Notes: generated by a model not told the origin, from the sequence alone. A stretch of 64,000 bases of DNA from Anderseniella sp039978075 (GCA_039978075.1 JBDWCA010000011.1:558001-622000); one strand, 5' to 3'; shown: positions 25,713 through 34,809, numbered from the stretch's first letter. Numbers and translations are program-made.

Positions 25713-26114
25713 ATGAAAAACTTATTACTGCAGTTGTTCACCTGGTGGAACGGTCAGACCATGGGAACGCGATGGTTCACGGCACGGCATGGCGAAAAGG
25801 TCGGCTCCGATGAGGCCGGCAATACCTATTACCGCGCGCCGTCCAAATTGCCAGCATCAATCGCCGAGCGCCGCTGGGTCATCTATTCCAATTATGCAGA
25901 CGCCTCAATGATCCCGCCCGGTTGGCATGGCTGGATGCATCACCGCACAGATACACCACCCAGCGAGGAGGAGTATGCAGCGCGCGAGTGGCAGAAACCG
26001 CATCATCCAAACCTTACGGGATCGTCAAAGGCCTATCGGCCCTCCGGCAGCCTGTTGGGCGCCACGCCGAAGCAATCGGCAAAACCGGATTATGACGCAT
26101 GGCAGCCTGAATAG
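25713..26114 (+). CDS. NADH:ubiquinone oxidoreductase subunit NDUFA12-like
   Basis: 133 residues matching the NDUFA12/B17.2 accessory subunit of complex I, which alphaproteobacteria share with mitochondria. Motifs are WWNGQTMGTRWFTARHGEKVGSDEAGNTYY, RRWVIYSNYADASMIPPGWHGWMHH and a C-terminal PYRPSGS-like segment (AYRPSGSLLGATP). It sits on the matrix/cytoplasmic arm of complex I. It lies apart from nuo genes and just ahead of mlaD, an order common in this class. Confidence 0.94.
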   Translation: MKNLLLQLFTWWNGQTMGTRWFTARHGEKVGSDEAGNTYYRAPSKLPASIAERRWVIYSNYADASMIPPGWHGWMHHRTDTPPSEEEYAAREWQKPHHPNLTGSSKAYRPSGSLLGATPKQSAKPDYDAWQPE

Positions 26115-26169
26115 GCGGCTTGTTCAAACAGTTTCACACCACGGGTATTGAGGCAGGAGCACCCCTGAT

Positions 26170-26661
26170 ATGAAGAATTCCATGGCGGAGACAGCTGTTG
26201 GCGCTTTCGTTGTTGCCATTGCGGTCGGATTTTTCGGTTTCATGTATTTCGTAGGCGGGCTCGGCGGGCCTGCAAATGGCTATACAGTCAGTGCATCATT
26301 CGGATCGGTTGACGGAATTTCGGTTGGCACGGATGTTCGTATGGCCGGTATCAAGATCGGCTCGGTGACCGCACAGAAGCTCGACCGCGAAAGCTATAGG
26401 GCGAATCTCGAACTGGCAGTCGACTCCACAGTCAAACTGCCTGAAGACAGCACCGCGAAGATTGCCTCCGAGGGCTTGTTGGGCGGAAAGTTCATTTCCC
26501 TGGAACCAGGCGGCAGTGACACCCTGATTGCCAGCGGCGGGGAGATAGAATTCACCCAGGATGCCATAGATCTGTTTGGCCTCGTGTCACAGTTCGTGCT
26601 CGGGTCGAACAAGTCGGATGACAAGAAATCGGAAGGCGACTCGACGCAGTCAAGCCAATGA
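26170..26661 (+). CDS. mlaD: MlaD-family (MCE) lipid-transport protein
   Basis: 163 residues: one N-terminal membrane anchor (about 8-29, VGAFVVAIAVGFFGFMYFVGG) and a single MCE domain (about 38-120, GSVDGISVGTDVRMAGIKIGSV, SEGLLGGKFISLEPGG). A short acidic tail follows. It should form the periplasmic hexameric ring of an Mla-type phospholipid transporter. It overlaps the methyltransferase start by 4 bp (ATGA). An MlaF-like ATPase is divergent next door, but no MlaE permease is in the window. Confidence 0.9.
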   Translation: MKNSMAETAVGAFVVAIAVGFFGFMYFVGGLGGPANGYTVSASFGSVDGISVGTDVRMAGIKIGSVTAQKLDRESYRANLELAVDSTVKLPEDSTAKIASEGLLGGKFISLEPGGSDTLIASGGEIEFTQDAIDLFGLVSQFVLGSNKSDDKKSEGDSTQSSQ

Positions 26662-27422
26662 ATTTCAACACATCATCATCAAAACAGACATGGTCTGCAG
26701 ACAGCTATTCGACACATGGTCGATTCGTTGCTGATCTGGCCGGCGCGGTTTTTGAATGGTTGGCCCCTCAAGCCGGCGAGAAAATTCTCGACCTGGGGTG
26801 TGGTGACGGTGCCCTGACGCAGCAATTGGTCGATGCCGGCGCCGATGTGCTGGGGGTGGATATGAGCGACGATCTGCTGTCGGCAGCGCGCGAACGTGGG
26901 TTGACGGTCGCAAAGGGTGACGGCAACGCGCTTGATTTTCCTGCGGAATTTGACGCGGTGTTCTCCAATGCGGCTCTGCACTGGATGAGCCAGCCTGAGA
27001 AGGTGATTGAAGGTATATCGCGCGCACTGAAACCTGGCGGACGCTTCGTCGCAGAATTTGGCGGACACGGCAATGTGGCTGCCATCGTGACCGCCATGCG
27101 GGCGGTGGGCATACGCCGGGCAGGGGACGAGACCCTTGCCGGACCATGGTTTTTCCCGTCGCCGGATGTCTATGGCGACATGCTCGTTGATGCAGGTTTT
27201 GACGTACGCCGTATCGGTTTGTATCCAAGACCGACACCATTGAAGACTGGCATGAAGGAATGGCTCAAGTTGTTTCGAAAACCGTTCTTTGCGCAATTTG
27301 GCGACGCTTCAGACAGTGTGCTGGATGAAGTCGAGCAATTGCTGCGGCCAAGCCTTTGTGACGCGCGTGGAAACTGGACGGCTGACTATGTGCGTATTCG
27401 CGTGGAGGCAGTGAAGCCTTAA
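26658..27422 (+). CDS. Class I SAM-dependent methyltransferase
   Basis: 254 residues of the Methyltransferase-11 type. The SAM site is LDLGCGDGALTQQLVDAGADVLGVDMS, motif II is AVFSNAALHWMSQPEKV and motif III ALKPGGRFVAEFGG. The start overlaps mlaD (ATGA) and the stop overlaps the DUF2155 ATG (TAATG), so three genes are coupled. The look is that of small-molecule or trans-aconitate-type methyltransferases, with no clear substrate. It is an unusual insertion into the conserved NDUFA12-mlaD-DUF2155-aat run. Confidence 0.9.
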   Translation: MNFNTSSSKQTWSADSYSTHGRFVADLAGAVFEWLAPQAGEKILDLGCGDGALTQQLVDAGADVLGVDMSDDLLSAARERGLTVAKGDGNALDFPAEFDAVFSNAALHWMSQPEKVIEGISRALKPGGRFVAEFGGHGNVAAIVTAMRAVGIRRAGDETLAGPWFFPSPDVYGDMLVDAGFDVRRIGLYPRPTPLKTGMKEWLKLFRKPFFAQFGDASDSVLDEVEQLLRPSLCDARGNWTADYVRIRVEAVKP

Positions 27423-27904
27423 TGAAACTGTCCGGGGTATGTCTTGTATCGGGTATGATTCTGGCATGGTTTCTGGTTATTGCACCAGGGCCTGCGCGCG
27501 CTCAGGCTATAGAGAACCCTTTGGCGGTTTTTGCCGGTCTCGACAAGATCACCGGGCGCATTACGACATTTGAGATTCCCGTCAATGAAGTGCGCAGGTT
27601 CGGCGCGTTGAATGTGTATCCGCGCATTTGCAATTCCAGACCACCAACCGAAGAACCGAAAACAACCTCCTTTGTGCAGGTTGATGAAAACCTGTTAAGT
27701 GGAGGCACCCGCAGAATTTTTTCGGGCTGGATGCTGGCTGAATCCCCGGGTCTGAACGCGGTTGAGCACCCGGTCTACGACGTATGGTTGATTGGCTGCA
27801 GAGATCCGAATCGAAAGAGTGTTGATGATGAGGAGAGCACCGTGCCACCGGCACAGAACGAGCCTCCCGCCGAAGACGAGCCGCAAACCGCACCACAAGA
27901 GTAA
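27422..27904 (+). CDS. DUF2155 exported protein
   Basis: 160 residues: signal peptide (about 1-27, ending ARA), then the alphaproteobacterial DUF2155 domain: FAGLDKITGRITTFEIPVNE, YPRICNSRPPTEEPKTTSF, RIFSGWMLAESPGLNAVEHP and YDVWLIGC. The two conserved Cys probably form a disulfide. The end is Pro/Glu-rich and likely disordered. Periplasmic; function unknown. Its usual place just before aat is kept here except for inserted small genes. Confidence 0.87.
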   Translation: MKLSGVCLVSGMILAWFLVIAPGPARAQAIENPLAVFAGLDKITGRITTFEIPVNEVRRFGALNVYPRICNSRPPTEEPKTTSFVQVDENLLSGGTRRIFSGWMLAESPGLNAVEHPVYDVWLIGCRDPNRKSVDDEESTVPPAQNEPPAEDEPQTAPQE

Positions 27905-27987
27905 CGACTTGGTGCGTGAACCCTAGTTTTGCCACACATCCGCGCCATCAAGGCATATGAACGGGCAACACTGAGTCAGGCGGGGAG

Positions 27988-28392
27988 ATGATTGTGACAA
28001 AACGGCTGGTGATTCTGCTGTCGGGTGTCTTGGCGGCAGCTATGATCTTTATGCCTGTAGCGCTAACACCTGCGCACTCGGCAAGTTCATGCTCTGCACT
28101 GAAAAAAGAATTTTCCAGAAAGATACGCCCGTCAATTCTCAGATTGGCCAAGAAGGAATTTCATCTGAGCAACTGGTATCATGCAACGCTTAAAAAGCAG
28201 CAATCAGGCGCTCATCCGACGCTTAAAGACATAAACGCAACCCATAAGGCGATGCTGGCCAATTGCGATTCACGGTCAGACAAGGCGTCATGCCGCAAAT
28301 TTGCGTCCCAGATGACGACGGCCTCGCGGCGTATCTTCAATGTCAACAAGCGGTGGAAGGCAGCAGGCTGCCCGGGCCAATTGAACAAATAA
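27988..28392 (+). CDS. Exported hypothetical protein, Lys/Arg and Cys containing
   Basis: 134 residues. Signal peptide (about 1-32, ending AHSA), mature part basic and helical (ALKKEFSRKIRPSILRLAKKEFH) with four Cys (about positions 35, 92, 101, 127) that could form two disulfides in the periplasm. No family recognised. It sits between DUF2155 and the convergent DUF2141 gene, 6 bp from the latter. Confidence 0.65.
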   Translation: MIVTKRLVILLSGVLAAAMIFMPVALTPAHSASSCSALKKEFSRKIRPSILRLAKKEFHLSNWYHATLKKQQSGAHPTLKDINATHKAMLANCDSRSDKASCRKFASQMTTASRRIFNVNKRWKAAGCPGQLNK

Positions 28393-28398
28393 ACAATA

Positions 28399-28872
28399 TT
28401 ATTCGTCAGGCGGGTAATGCATCGGAATGCTGATTTCGGTCACAGCCGGGCCTTTGACACCAAACGTCGCTTCATGATGAAGCGGAATAAACCGTGGTGG
28501 TGTGTTGTAATTTGAAACACCGGCACCTTCGATCGGGTACTTCAGAAACCGATGCCGCTCCAGCACACCGTCATTGTTCTGGTCATGCCCAACGGAAATG
28601 GCGTATTTGCCGTCCGGCACATTCTCAAACAGGAAACTAACCGTTCCCTGAACGGCCGGCACTTTGATCTGCGTGACATTGCTGCCGCTTTTTTCACAAC
28701 TCGGGAACCCCCAGCCGGAACTCCAAAGGCACGCCAGTACCGTGCCGCTTGCGTTGCGAACCCCGGTAACCGACACAAATACGTCTGCAGCCACGGCCGG
28801 TGTTGCCATCGCACATGAACACGCCACAACTGCGATGCAGCGTAGTGACCGAAGGGAAGAAAGTTTATGCAT
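28399..28872 (-). CDS. DUF2141 exported protein
   Basis: 157 residues: N-terminal signal peptide (CIAVVACSCAMATPAVAA) and a beta-rich DUF2141 domain. The domain is recognised from GVRNASGTVLACLW, FENVPDGKYAISVGHDQNNDGVLERH (a Ca-binding-like DxNxDG turn), FLKYPIEGAGVSNY and a C-terminal ISIPMHYP. Periplasmic; function unknown. Convergent with the preceding gene, and upstream of it lies the divergent end of aat. Confidence 0.85.
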   Translation of the reverse strand: MHKLSSLRSLRCIAVVACSCAMATPAVAADVFVSVTGVRNASGTVLACLWSSGWGFPSCEKSGSNVTQIKVPAVQGTVSFLFENVPDGKYAISVGHDQNNDGVLERHRFLKYPIEGAGVSNYNTPPRFIPLHHEATFGVKGPAVTEISIPMHYPPDE

Positions 28873-28997
28873 ATTGAAAAATACCGTAACTGATTGGTTC
28901 CAGATTAGTATAGCAGCTAGCTCAGCTTTGTAGAGTACATTGTGCGGGCGCAGTTCAGTTCCTGTCGTATTACGTGCTCACAAAAATTGTGATGATC

Positions 28998-29687
28998 TTA
29001 TGTGTCTTCATGATGGCCGGATTTGGCCGATGCCAAAACAGCCTCCGGATTGTCGTCTTCTGAAAACGCGGTAAAATCCGCCAATGCCAACAATGCCTCG
29101 TCCAGCAGTTTCCGATAATCGTCGCGCGGCACTTCCTCACAACCGAAAGTCTTCAGGTGGTCGGTGACAAATTGTGTGTCCAGCAAGCGAAATCCACCGG
29201 CCTTGAGGCGGGCAACCAGGTGCACCATGGCAACTTTGGATGCATCGCGTTGGGCTGAAAACATGCTTTCGCCGAAAAACACAGCGCCAATTCGGACGCC
29301 ATACAGGCCGCCGACCAACGCTCCGTCGCTGTCTCGGCATTCAACCGAATGACAGCATCCCATGGCGTGCAACTGGTTGTACAATGCGGAGATTCTGGCA
29401 TTGATCCAGGTTGAGGGCCGCTCAACCACACCATGTTCGCCGGCACTGCCGGTCTGGCCTGAGCACGCTTTGATGACACCATCGAAATCAGTGTCCACAG
29501 TGACGGAGAATTGACGCGACCGGATGCACCGTGCCAGCGATCGCGATATATGAAATCGATCGAGCGGGATAACCCCGCGCACCTCAGGCTCAACCCAGTA
29601 AAGCGCGCTGTCACTGGCGCTTTCCGCCATCGGAAAAATTCCGGCAGTATACGCTTTCAGCAACACCTGGGGCGTGATCGTTGACAT
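28998..29687 (-). CDS. aat: Leucyl/phenylalanyl-tRNA-protein transferase
   Basis: 229 residues. Transfers Leu or Phe from aminoacyl-tRNA to N-terminal Arg/Lys of proteins, marking them for ClpS-ClpAP decay. Family motifs: AYTAGIFPMAE, WVEPEVRGVIPLDRFHISRSL, STWINARISALYNQLHAMGCCHSVEC, GGLYGVRIGAVFFGESMFS and LLDTQFVTDHLKTFG. Cytoplasmic. It belongs to the conserved alphaproteobacterial run aat-accC-accB-aroQ, though here five genes lie between it and accC. Confidence 0.96.
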   Translation of the reverse strand: MSTITPQVLLKAYTAGIFPMAESASDSALYWVEPEVRGVIPLDRFHISRSLARCIRSRQFSVTVDTDFDGVIKACSGQTGSAGEHGVVERPSTWINARISALYNQLHAMGCCHSVECRDSDGALVGGLYGVRIGAVFFGESMFSAQRDASKVAMVHLVARLKAGGFRLLDTQFVTDHLKTFGCEEVPRDDYRKLLDEALLALADFTAFSEDDNPEAVLASAKSGHHEDT

Positions 29688-29814
29688 GGATGACAGTGTT
29701 ACCGGATTGCCGGTGTGACCGGCAAGAGATCAATTCTTGGTGAAGCGCAGTGCGCGGTGTCTGCCAGCATGCTACGCCTGAAAGCTGTTGGACAGTGAAC
29801 CGGGGTAATGAGAT

Positions 29815-29952
29815 ATGCAGGATGACAAGATTACGGGCGAGGAAGCTCGCGCCGGCCGTATTGTGAAGAATGGCCGGATTCTGAAGATGCTGATGATCTC
29901 AGTTGCATTGTTGGTCGTCGGATTTCTCGTGGTCGGATACATCAACAGCTAG
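29815..29952 (+). CDS. 45-residue C-tail-anchored membrane protein
   Basis: A polar N-terminal half (MQDDKITGEEARAGRIVKNG) is followed by one hydrophobic helix (about 24-43, with SVALLVVGFLVVGY) and a two-residue end. A GGGG-like site lies about 8 nt upstream. Such short single-pass proteins with a basic segment before the helix are common near alphaproteobacterial core genes but unnamed. No partner can be inferred. Clean coding pattern and membrane helix are the support. Confidence 0.5.
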   Translation: MQDDKITGEEARAGRIVKNGRILKMLMISVALLVVGFLVVGYINS

Positions 29953-30096
29953 GCATCTACTTGTTGTGCGACCTGAATCAGGATGATTTTTGGTGAATCA
30001 GAAAAAACCATAAACCTGATTGTTTTCAGATTGTTATGGAAGATTTATGGGTTCATCGGACCCCATGTCGCAATAAGTCGCAAAAACAGGTGCGCT

Positions 30097-30720
30097 ATGC
30101 CGGGTTGGAACAACATCTGGACGGTCAGCAGGACGGGCGCAATCGCATTCAGTGCCATCTGGTTTGCGTTCGTTTGGGTGCCGTCTCATGTCCTTGCCTC
30201 TTTTACCGCCAGTTTCCAGCCATGCGAGCTGCCAGTCGTTGCCACCGGAAATGATGGTGTGCTGGCTCGCTGTCAGGTCGAGTTTGCAGGGAGTTCAGGC
30301 TCGGTAGAGTTGGTTGGACGGGCACCAAACCATGTGCGCGAAGCAATTTTTCGGGATGAGGACAACGAAACGATCCAGCGCATCCCGGTGTCAGCCCAAC
30401 CCTTCATTGATCCCGAAAATGTGTCGATCATTGTTCGGGATATGAATTTTGACGGCTTGCCGGATTTTGGATTGCGGGATTTTGCACTTACCGGGGCAAA
30501 CGAGCCGTGGCAGTTCTGGTTATGGGATGGGGTGCGCGACAGGTTCGTGTTTCATTCCGCTCTTAGCAAATTGCCCAATCCGGAAGTCAGTGCAGCATCA
30601 CAGGTTGTGCGCGCTTACGTGATTGATGAACAAGACAACATCACCACAAATACATATACCTGGAACGAGGATGAACTCGTGCTGCAGGGCTCTACCCGCG
30701 AAGTCATCCGCCGCCGATAA
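30097..30720 (+). CDS. Exported hypothetical protein with DxNxDG motif
   Basis: 207 residues from ATG 30097 (CAGG 6 nt upstream). A longer frame from 29983 is possible. The N terminus is a signal peptide (TGAIAFSAIWFAFVWVPSHVLA). The central DMNFDGLPDFGLRDF is an FG-GAP/XAC2610-like calcium-binding turn, and PWQFWLWDGVRDRFVFHSALSKLPNPEV follows as in that group. It is probably a beta-propeller-fragment or lectin-like periplasmic protein. No role known. It ends 9 bp from the convergent pentapeptide gene, with a GCTCTAGAGC palindrome between. Confidence 0.7.
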   Translation: MPGWNNIWTVSRTGAIAFSAIWFAFVWVPSHVLASFTASFQPCELPVVATGNDGVLARCQVEFAGSSGSVELVGRAPNHVREAIFRDEDNETIQRIPVSAQPFIDPENVSIIVRDMNFDGLPDFGLRDFALTGANEPWQFWLWDGVRDRFVFHSALSKLPNPEVSAASQVVRAYVIDEQDNITTNTYTWNEDELVLQGSTREVIRRR

Positions 30721-30729
30721 GCAGGGGCT

Positions 30730-31482
30730 CTAGAGCGCGCTTTCGTCCTGTTTGGTGCACGGCCACGGATCTGGCGCTTCAACGCCTGCCGGTAGTTTGG
30801 TTGAACTGTCTCCGCATGCAATTGCGACCTGGGCAGAGGTCAGGCCTATCACACCGGACAGATCAGCGCCGACCAGAGAGCTGCGATACAGGTATGCCCT
30901 GGTCCAGTTCGATCCCGCCAGCTTGGCGTTACGGAACGAGGCTCTGGCGACTATTGCGTAGGTAAAGTTGATGTCGGTCAGGTCGGCATTGTCAAAATTA
31001 CTGCGGATCACATCGGACTTTTCAAGTGACGCTCCGCTCAGGTTTGCGCCTACAAACAGGGCGCGGGGCAGACTGGCCCGTGATAAATTCGCCTTGGTCA
31101 GATTTGCCCCGCTCAAATCAGGCCGGAACAATTCGATTGCCTGCATTTGGGCCCCGGACAGGTCTGCATCGACGAGCACGGTTCGGTTACCGGCAGTTTT
31201 TACCAGCGATGCGCTCTTGAGGGAGGCTCCCTTCAGCGACGTGTAGCTCAGGTCGGCACTATCCAGGTTTGCCCCGTTAAGGTTCGCGCCGCCAAGATCT
31301 GTGCTGGTCAGGTTGCTGCCGTCAAGCTTTGCGCCATCCAGCGACGCAGACCCCAACATGAGAAGCTTCTTTGAGCAACCGGACCAGTCAACGCCTGAGC
31401 CTGCATGATCCTTGCAGCCGGCCTGTGCTGTTGCCGGGAAAACACCCAGCACTAAAGTGGCCATCAATACAGCCATTTTCAT
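30730..31482 (-). CDS. Exported pentapeptide-repeat protein
   Basis: 250 residues: signal peptide (about 1-21, ending AQA), two Cys shortly after, then about 25 pentapeptide repeats of the A(D/N)LXX type (about 45-215, for example LGGANLNGANLDSADL), and a short C-terminal part with a likely disulfide (IACGDS, WPCTKQ). The repeats form a right-handed four-sided beta helix. Most studied members (Qnr, MfpA) are cytoplasmic DNA mimics. The signal peptide makes that role unlikely here. Function unknown. Confidence 0.88.
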   Translation of the reverse strand: MKMAVLMATLVLGVFPATAQAGCKDHAGSGVDWSGCSKKLLMLGSASLDGAKLDGSNLTSTDLGGANLNGANLDSADLSYTSLKGASLKSASLVKTAGNRTVLVDADLSGAQMQAIELFRPDLSGANLTKANLSRASLPRALFVGANLSGASLEKSDVIRSNFDNADLTDINFTYAIVARASFRNAKLAGSNWTRAYLYRSSLVGADLSGVIGLTSAQVAIACGDSSTKLPAGVEAPDPWPCTKQDESAL

Positions 31483-31527
31483 AGAGAACGCCTCCCGAAA
31501 TTTTTTGTCGCCTTGAGATCCGAATCC

Positions 31528-32838
31528 TCAGACCTGTATAGCAGTAGACTTCCAGTGCTTTGGGGCGAAAACACGGACAGGCTGAACAATTCCCTTCAAT
31601 TCGTGGTGACCGATGTCGTCCAGGGGGATTTCGAGAAGGTCGCCGACCTGTTGTGACATGACCACAGGGCGCATGACGCGTTTGGTCAGTGATTCCAGGC
31701 GGGCGGTCTCGTTTACCGCACTGCCGATGACGGTGAAGTCCAACCGGTCCTGACCGCCGACATTTCCAAAGAATACTTCACCAACATGCATGGCGATACC
31801 GCATCGGATTGGCGTCCATCCGTTCAGGTTGCGAACATCTTCGCAAGGATCGGCGTTATAGGCATCGAGATTTCTGAGCGCCTCGTCAGCGGCGGCCATG
31901 GCTGCTTTTGCTGCATCTGCTGCGGTTGCTGCACACTGGAACGGAAACACAGCCAGTACGCCGTCACCCAGAAACTTGAGCACATCACCGCCATTGCCTG
32001 TAACCGCACTAACCACCTGCTCGAAAAAGCCGTTCAGGACCCGGTTGACCTGGGGGCCTGAATATTTTTCGGTCAGTTCAGTGAACCCGCGCATGTCCGC
32101 CACCCAGATGACAGCCTCGATGGCATTGCCATCGCCCCGGCTGATCGAACCCTCCAGCACCTGCTTGCCGGCACTGGGGCCTAGATAGACGTTGAGAACA
32201 TTCTCCGCGATACGTCGTGCTGTATGACGGTGAACATGCAGCGCAAGGTATTTGAGCACCCGGTCAAGCTGGGCTTGCTGCTGTTTCGTAAATCCGCCCT
32301 GTTCGGCCGTGGCGATGGTTACGACGTCGAAGCGGTTGGCACCAATGCGTTTGGGCATCGGCAGGACGGCATAATGTTTTATGCCTTCCTCGGCGAGTTC
32401 GGCAGCAATCGGATACAACGCCTGTGTTTCCGTATCGCCGACATCCAGAAACAGCGACTGACCGTCTTCGACCGCCGGTCGCAAAGGGCTGCGCATGTAG
32501 GCTTCCGATTGCGCGGACATGGCTTTTACAACGATCTCGTCGCACAGGCCGTCAAGTTTGTTCCAGCTCCAGCCGAACCCGGTCAGTTGCGGATGTAAAG
32601 TTCCCACATGAATGGTTGCGCGCACGATTGGCAGACCGGCAGCGACCATGCGCCAGGCCAGTGATTCAGTCAGTGACAGCATGTCGGTTTCGTTTATGGC
32701 TTCACCCAGCAGCCAGTTTTCGAGATCTGCGAATGTGGACGTTGTTCCAGCTGCCGCCTCGCCGCGATTGGCGCGGCCAAGCAGGTGGACAAAGTCCGGA
32801 TAGGACCTTGGCGCCGGATCAAGATAAATCGGTGGCAT
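31528..32838 (-). CDS. Class III adenylate/guanylate cyclase
   Basis: 436 residues. The C-terminal domain (about 240-420) is a class III cyclase: metal-binding Asp248 (VADMRGFTEL) and Asp292 (LKFLGDGVLAVF), plus VIGSAVNETARLESL. The N-terminal 235 residues are soluble, with no membrane helix, and resemble a GAF-like sensor seen in other alphaproteobacterial cyclases (WRMVAAGLPIVRATIHVGTLHP, FGWSW). It makes cAMP (or cGMP) from NTP in the cytoplasm. The signal sensed is unknown. It stands between accC and the pentapeptide gene. Confidence 0.9.
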   Translation of the reverse strand: MPPIYLDPAPRSYPDFVHLLGRANRGEAAAGTTSTFADLENWLLGEAINETDMLSLTESLAWRMVAAGLPIVRATIHVGTLHPQLTGFGWSWNKLDGLCDEIVVKAMSAQSEAYMRSPLRPAVEDGQSLFLDVGDTETQALYPIAAELAEEGIKHYAVLPMPKRIGANRFDVVTIATAEQGGFTKQQQAQLDRVLKYLALHVHRHTARRIAENVLNVYLGPSAGKQVLEGSISRGDGNAIEAVIWVADMRGFTELTEKYSGPQVNRVLNGFFEQVVSAVTGNGGDVLKFLGDGVLAVFPFQCAATAADAAKAAMAAADEALRNLDAYNADPCEDVRNLNGWTPIRCGIAMHVGEVFFGNVGGQDRLDFTVIGSAVNETARLESLTKRVMRPVVMSQQVGDLLEIPLDDIGHHELKGIVQPVRVFAPKHWKSTAIQV

Positions 32839-32950
32839 AGACTATTCCCATGAATTGGCCGGGCACTGATGTCGCGGCCGAAGTCATTATATAGGGTGAC
32901 TCTTACAGATTTCCATGCCGGCAGACCCGCACAATCGGGTGAGCGGAAAA

Positions 32951-34288
32951 TTACCTGGCCAGAAACTTCTCCAGCCAGTGAATATCATATTCACCATCTA
33001 TGATATCAGTCTCGCCGAGCAGGCGTTGAAAGAGCGGAATCGTCGTTTCGATTCCCTCGATGACATATTCTCCGAGCGCGCGCCTCAATCGCATGAGGCA
33101 TTCGTTGCGATCCCGGCCATGTACAATCAATTTGCCGATCAGGCTGTCATAATAAGGCGGGATCGAATATCCGGCATAGATGCCTGAGTCAACGCGAACG
33201 CCCAGGCCACCGGGCTGGTGGACGCCAACCACCTTGCCGGGAGACGGCGCAAAGGTCTCCGCGTTTTCCGCATTGATGCGGCATTCAATGGCATGGCCGG
33301 AAAAATGAATGTCTTCCTGCTTGAAGCCGAGCGTTGCTCCCGAGGCTACCCGCAATTGCTCCTGTACGAGATCGAGGCCTGTTATGGCTTCTGTGACCGG
33401 GTGTTCAACTTGCAGCCTGGTGTTCATTTCAATGAAGAAAAACTCGCCGTCTTCATACAGAAACTCAACAGTACCGGCTCCTGAATACTTCATTTCCGCC
33501 ATCGCCTTGGAGCAGGTTTCACCGATTTCCTGGCGTTGGGCAGCGTTCAGGGCAGGCGATAAAGCCTCCTCCCAGACTTTCTGGTGCCGACGCTGCAGTG
33601 AGCAGTCGCGCTCACCCAGATAGACCGCATTGCCTTTTCCGTCGCCGAACACCTGGATCTCGATATGGCGAGGCGTGCCCAGATAACGCTCTATGTAAAC
33701 TGCATCGTCACCAAAATTGACTTTTGCTTCGGTCTTCGCGGTTGACAGTGCGGTGTCGATCTCGTCTTCGGACAGCGCCACCTTCATGCCGCGCCCGCCG
33801 CCGCCTGAAGCGGCCTTGATCAATACCGGGTAGCCGATCTCCTTGGCCACGCGCCGGGCTTCTTCAAACCCGGAAACCCCGCCGTCCGAGCCGGGAACGA
33901 CCGGGATGCCAAGTTTCTTTGCTGTGAGTTTAGCTTCGATCTTGTCGCCCATGATCGAGATGTGCTCAGCCGACGGGCCGATGAAGGCGATGTCATGTTC
34001 TTCGAGAATTTTGGCAAACCGGGCGTTTTCCGACAGGAAACCGTAACCGGGATGCACCGCATCGGCACCTGTGATTTCGCACGCAGCGACGATGGCGGGG
34101 ATGTTGAGATAACTGTCCGTGGCAGATGGCGGACCGATACACACACTCTCATCGGCAAGGCGCACATGCATGGCTGTCGCATCCGCAGTGGAGTGAACCG
34201 CGACCGTCTGTACGCCCAACTCGCGGCAGGCGCGTAATACACGAAGCGCAATTTCACCGCGGTTGGCTATGAGGACTTTTTCAAACAT
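32951..34288 (-). CDS. accC: Acetyl-CoA carboxylase, biotin carboxylase subunit
   Basis: 445 residues, the standard length. Carboxylates biotin on AccB with ATP and bicarbonate, the first step of fatty acid synthesis. ATP-grasp fold: LIANRGEIALRVLRACRELG at the N terminus, glycine-rich loop KAASGGGGRGMK, MNTRLQVEHPVTEAITGLDLV and the C-terminal biotin carboxylase domain (GHAIECRINAEN, SLIGKLIVHG). It follows accB after 33 bp in an aroQ-accB-accC operon. Confidence 0.98.
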   Translation of the reverse strand: MFEKVLIANRGEIALRVLRACRELGVQTVAVHSTADATAMHVRLADESVCIGPPSATDSYLNIPAIVAACEITGADAVHPGYGFLSENARFAKILEEHDIAFIGPSAEHISIMGDKIEAKLTAKKLGIPVVPGSDGGVSGFEEARRVAKEIGYPVLIKAASGGGGRGMKVALSEDEIDTALSTAKTEAKVNFGDDAVYIERYLGTPRHIEIQVFGDGKGNAVYLGERDCSLQRRHQKVWEEALSPALNAAQRQEIGETCSKAMAEMKYSGAGTVEFLYEDGEFFFIEMNTRLQVEHPVTEAITGLDLVQEQLRVASGATLGFKQEDIHFSGHAIECRINAENAETFAPSPGKVVGVHQPGGLGVRVDSGIYAGYSIPPYYDSLIGKLIVHGRDRNECLMRLRRALGEYVIEGIETTIPLFQRLLGETDIIDGEYDIHWLEKFLAR

Positions 34289-34321
34289 TTGAATTTGGGC
34301 CTTACAGGGAGGGCGGCAAGT

Positions 34322-34786
34322 TTACTCGATAACCATAAGCGGTTCGTCATATTCAACGGGGTCACCATTGCCCACCAGGATCGCTGTTACAGTGCCGCTG
34401 TGCGGGGCAGGGATCTGGTTCATGGTTTTCATGGCTTCGATGATCATGATTGCCTGGCCGGCCTTGACCTTGCTGCCGACCTGTACAAAGGGTGCAGCCT
34501 CCGGTGAAGGCGACATATAGGCGGTACCAACCATTGGTGAATTCACGGTTCCCGCGGGCTTTGCGCCAGATGGTGCCGACGCTTCCGCGGCGGGTGCGCT
34601 GGCAATACTCGGCGCAGGAGCCTGAAGCGCCGGCGCAGGCGCCGCATAGGTGGCGGTGACCTCGCGCGCGACGCGGATCTTCAGGCCGTCCTGTTCAACC
34701 TCTATTTCACTCAAACCGGTGTCGGTCAGGATTTCGGCAAGCAGGCGGATTTGCTCGTTGTCAAAAGTCTTGTTGTCCTTGGCCAT
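34322..34786 (-). CDS. accB: Acetyl-CoA carboxylase, biotin carboxyl carrier protein
   Basis: 154 residues from ATG 34786. An in-frame upstream start would add 35 unlikely residues overlapping aroQ. Three parts are visible: an N-terminal domain (about 1-55), an Ala/Pro-rich linker (about 60-95, PAPALQAPAPSIASAPAA) and the biotinyl domain (about 97-154), whose Lys in IEAMKTMNQI carries biotin. The domain starts PMVGTAYMSPSPEAAPFV. It works with AccC and the carboxyltransferase AccAD coded elsewhere. Confidence 0.97.
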   Translation of the reverse strand: MAKDNKTFDNEQIRLLAEILTDTGLSEIEVEQDGLKIRVAREVTATYAAPAPALQAPAPSIASAPAAEASAPSGAKPAGTVNSPMVGTAYMSPSPEAAPFVQVGSKVKAGQAIMIIEAMKTMNQIPAPHSGTVTAILVGNGDPVEYDEPLMVIE

Positions 34787-34809
34787 ATCTGTTTTCGGTG
34801 TCCTGTGGT

